Below, in pieces: positions 60,546-64,000 of a stretch of DNA of 64,000 nt. Within the stretch, counting starts at the first letter, position 1. Every line of letters begins with the position of its first letter. The notes below the pieces were generated by a model. That model was given only the letters and a program-made list of their open reading frames with translations, searched no databases and was not told where the DNA came from. Both the position numbers and the translations under genes were made by a program. Source of the stretch: Artocarpus heterophyllus (lineage: Eukaryota; Streptophyta; Magnoliopsida; Rosales; Moraceae); NCBI GenBank assembly GCA_025403435.1, contig CM046352.1, positions 470,893 through 534,892 on the forward strand, in the 5' to 3' direction.

Positions 60546-63500
60546 ATGGGAGACAGTCAGTACTCATTTTCTCTCACTACTTTCAGGTTAGACTCTCTCT
60601 CTCCCCCCGTGCATTTTCGTTCTCAGATGCTCTATTATTCATAATTTTCTACCATTGACACGGCCGGTACTTGTTTATCAGTCCTTCGGGAAAGCTGGTT
60701 CAGATCGAGCACGCCTTGACAGCCGTCGGCTCCGGCCAAACCTCTCTCGGGATCAAAGGTAAAATTTTCTTTCCACTCAAATGGTTTTTCTAGGGTTCGC
60801 TGTTATCCGTTGAATCGATGATGAAAACATTGACGAGCGATCCCTAATTGAAATGTGGAATTAAAAAAAAAAAAGAAGAGGATTTTGGTTTCAATTTGGA
60901 GGGAATTTAGCTGTGGTTTTGTGGAAAGATCGAAATTTTGATTTGGTGTTGGAAACGAAGTTTTACTGATGTTTAGCTGGTCATTTTGCAGCTGCTAATG
61001 GTGTTGTTATCGCGACTGAGAAGAAGCTACCTTCAATCTTGGTTGATGAGACATCTGTAAGTGCCTCTAATCAGTTCCTGGGAAGGACCTAATTTCGAAA
61101 ATAACTATATTTTAGTATAATTTCGAAGATTTGTGATTAATTGTGGCTATAACAATGAATTTGTAGAAGTTACAGTAGTACTAAATTATCGTTACCTAAA
61201 CATGTGCTTAACAAACTGTCATTTTAGTGTATGGTTATTTTGATTGGTTATTATGCATGTTAGTTTGGAACTTTTGGACTTGATCATACACATAAAGCTA
61301 TTTCTTCCCATGACATTGTATGTTTGTTGTATTAATGTGTTTGAGGATTTCCTTTTATGTTTTGTTCTTTTCACCTGGAACATTTTTTCATGAAGTCTTT
61401 AGTTTTTCAATTTCTTCTTTGCTAGGTTTTTCTTTTCTGTTCTCTGCTTTTTACTCTTTCCTTCTTTTATGTTCTTTGTTTAGGAGAATCTAATCCTCTT
61501 TTCTTTTGTACTTTGTAAGTTTCCTTTGAGGAGGCTTCAGCTTCTTCCCTTGGGTGAAGGACGTAATTGCATATAAATAATATCCTAAATAATTCGCATC
61601 AAGAACACCTAGGCAGAAACTCAAACTATATCCTTATAGCCAAGGATAGTTAGGATTAGAGGTTTGTCTCAAAAATTTTGAAAAACCCAAAACTTGATTC
61701 TATCCAATATAAATCCTGAGAATTGAATCTTCAGGTATGAAAGTAGTAACTAGTTCCTTTCAATTTTTTTTAGATTTTTTCCGCACAATCTTTGTATGTT
61801 GAATTAACTAGAAAACAAAGGGGAGTAGCAAAAGAAAGACAAAGGAATGCAATTGTTTGCACTTTGCACTCTTGTATTTTCTTTAGGTTATATTGTTGCT
61901 TTGTTCTCTATTTCATTTCCTTGAACTTGTATTCAGGCCATTCTAGTGTGTTAAGGTGATCAAAAAAATCGTAAAATTTAAATTTCTGACCTGGTTTTCC
62001 CATGTCCTCTGCATTATAGCTAATTTTAAATGTTTGTTTCATACACAAGAATAATTATGAAATATTGGACCCGTTTGGTAGTGTTTTCAAAATAGGTGAA
62101 AGTAGTTTTGTTTTGGAAAATGAGAATTTTTGGGGAATTATGCTGAGAGTGTTTTTGAAATTTTTGCCTCAAAAAATATGTAAAAAATTTCCAAAAACTT
62201 CCAAAACAATACGAAACAGGGCATCATGTTTGCATAATTTTAGAAGCGGTCCTTTCTGTCCATGCCTCCAAGAGTATTTGAAGTATGATTTTGCTTATTG
62301 CAGGTTCAAAAAATACAAAGTTTGACACCAAATATTGGAGTTGTTTACAGGTTTGCTTATGCGGTTTCCAATTGAAAATACTGTGTTTGAAAATATTATG
62401 CAAGTTATGACTACCATATTTTCTTTAGATGAAATGAATTTCTTGGCTTGAGCAGCATTATAAGGCAATAGGTTTATGACTAAAAGGTTTCAGCGTAGAG
62501 CACTGGTTGATTTCTTATTTTTGGTTTCACTGGACAAAACCAGCATACCGTGTGGATAGTTGATAGCTTTTAAACAAGAATATCTGTTGGACTGATTTGG
62601 AAATGTTATTGTGTTTGCCGAACTCTAGCATAGTGCTAAACTATTGGCAGAAGATAATATTTGCCAGATGATTAGTGAAATTAAGCACCATCGGAATATT
62701 CAAGGTGTCTTGGGTTGTTATGGCTGTCCATTTTGTACTCACTTATGTCTTTTATCGTGGGATGTTAGAATAACTTGAATATCTTTTGTGAATCATCATT
62801 TTCACTTCAAAAGTTTGAAGTGCATGACTCATGAACTTAAATATGTTAGTTTGTTTAGTCTACTCGGTATAAATATAGTCACATGCATATTCAGTTGTTG
62901 TTGCCAATTAGGAAGAACCAAAGGCACCATGTTTCATGAAGTTATATATTATCGTGGAGATTACAAATTTGGTTTCCACCAACACATGCATATTAATATC
63001 TTCACTGTTTGGTGGCAGTTTGCGGCCTTCTAGGATTTTTTTTAATTACATTTTGATACTTTCATGTTTCCAGCTTCCAACTTTTTAATTTCGTTCTGCT
63101 CTCTCCTGCAGTGGCATGGGTCCTGATTTTCGAGTCTTGGTCAGGAAAAGTAGAAAGCAAGCTGAACAATATCATAGGTTATACAAGGTACTATATGTTT
63201 TTCACTTTTTTTTTTATTTTCTTTTAATCCAACGGGGGTCTTTGGATTGCAGTTATTCATCATTCTCATTGCAAATGTGTATTAACAGTTTCATATTCAA
63301 ATATCTCTTTTGTAGGAACCAATACCTGTTACTCAACTTGTTAGGGAAACTGCAGCTGTGATGCAGGAGTTCACCCAATCTGGGTAATGAAAAGGCTACT
63401 GCTTTATTAGGACACATTCTATTTGACAAATATCAAGTTTGAAATAAGGAAAAAAAAAACCTGAAATAAATTGAGAAATTTGAAAGCTAATGATCATATT

Positions 63501-64000
63501 TATCCGGCTATTTCATCTGGTTTCTAAAACGAATTTTGTATAAATAATTCCTCTACACCACTTTACCCATTGCTGTGTTGTTGATGGATCTAATATCTTT
63601 CTTTCTTTTTGGGCAGTGGTGTAAGGCCTTTTGGAGTCTCTTTACTTGTTGCTGGGTTTGATGACAATGGTCCTCAACTCTTCCAGGTAACTTCTATTCC
63701 CCCAAGATTTGTTTGTTTGGATTAGTTTATGGGGAAAAAAAATAAATTTTAGCCTTGTTAGCTTTGATTTTTCCCAATTTTGCAAGTATTTTTAAGTTTT
63801 TTAGCTTAGGTTTACTTGGGTGTGAGACTGACTATCCAGAGATATATGTATTTTTCCATCAAATACTGGTAGTAATATTTACTTCGTTACTTGTAATGGA
63901 ATTTATTTCTTACCTTGGCAGTGATATCAACAGGTGCTTTAACCATTACTATGTTGCTTTTATTCTCTAGGTTGATCCATCAGGTTCATATTTCTCATGG
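60546..64000 (+). CDS. PAB1: 20S proteasome subunit alpha type-2 (partial, runs off the window)
   Basis: Exons: 60546-60586, 60682-60758, 60992-61056, 62304-62350, 63112-63187, 63316-63383, 63617-63686 and 63971 to the window end. All have GT-AG junctions and join in one frame, giving 158 of the usual ~235 residues. The N-terminus MGDSQYSFSLTTFSPSGKL, followed by QIEHALTAVGSG, is the alpha-subunit signature that gates the core particle. Later blocks GVVIATEKKLPS, GMGPDFRVLVRKSRKQA and QSGGVRPFGVSLLVAG match alpha-2 (PSMA2/PAB1) rather than other alpha types. It forms part of the outer ring of the 20S proteasome in cytosol and nucleus; alpha subunits are non-catalytic. Intron 3 (1.25 kb) and intron 4 (0.76 kb) are copied in inverted form at 53160-54995. 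The 3' part lies beyond 64000. Confidence 0.95.

Noticed and set aside
60314..60658. 114-codon frame with a poly-Pro run
   Set aside because: It reads through the C28 tract in the proteasome 5' UTR and overlaps exon 1 in another frame.

Overview
This is a window of nuclear DNA from a eudicot plant. Evidence: AT-rich, intron-containing genes with GT-AG splice sites; an R2R3-MYB, an AP2/ERF factor and a DYW-type PPR protein; and large amounts of plant LTR retrotransposon, MULE, CACTA-like, LINE and MITE sequence. No bacterial-type features, CRISPR array or tRNA gene were seen.

Only four genes look intact. A MYB5-like R2R3-MYB lies on the minus strand (17944-19074, two exons). A RAP2-11-like ERF lies on the plus strand (41026-41907, single exon). 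An intronless 1043-aa DYW-class PPR protein lies on the minus strand (55709-58840). The 20S proteasome subunit alpha-2 gene lies on the plus strand (60546 to the window end, exons 1-7 and the start of exon 8). The last two are divergent and share a 1.7-kb intergenic region built largely from degenerate repeats containing TGTCGTTT and its complement.

Most of the rest is mobile DNA, and many elements can be delimited exactly by target-site duplications. 236-7965 is a decayed minus-strand copia element, broken inside RNase H by a nested 2-kb LTR (1191-3201). 10097-12216 is a solo LTR with an eight-copy GC-rich repeat array. 12671-13264 is a small LTR-like insertion in a MITE. 15577-16615 is a 5'-truncated LINE-type retroposon. 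21778-30436 is an element with two ~3.8-kb LTRs and only 1.1 kb of internal sequence. 33358-34366 is a non-autonomous MULE. 35162-36296 is a CACTA-like remnant with hairpins. 37563-38187 is a solo copia-type LTR inside a minisatellite. 46805-49851 is a perfect-TSD solo LTR inside a repeat-rich block (44.8-51.3 kb).

The most unusual content is a set of local gene-fragment copies. 42660-43675 is an inverted, circularly permuted copy of the PPR/proteasome divergent gene head. 53160-54995 is an inverted copy of proteasome introns 3-4 with an intact exon 4, abutting two exons of a class III alcohol dehydrogenase. Two short pieces of the ERF gene lie at 32739-32915 and 53074-53120. Together they suggest repeated local duplication and rearrangement around these genes.
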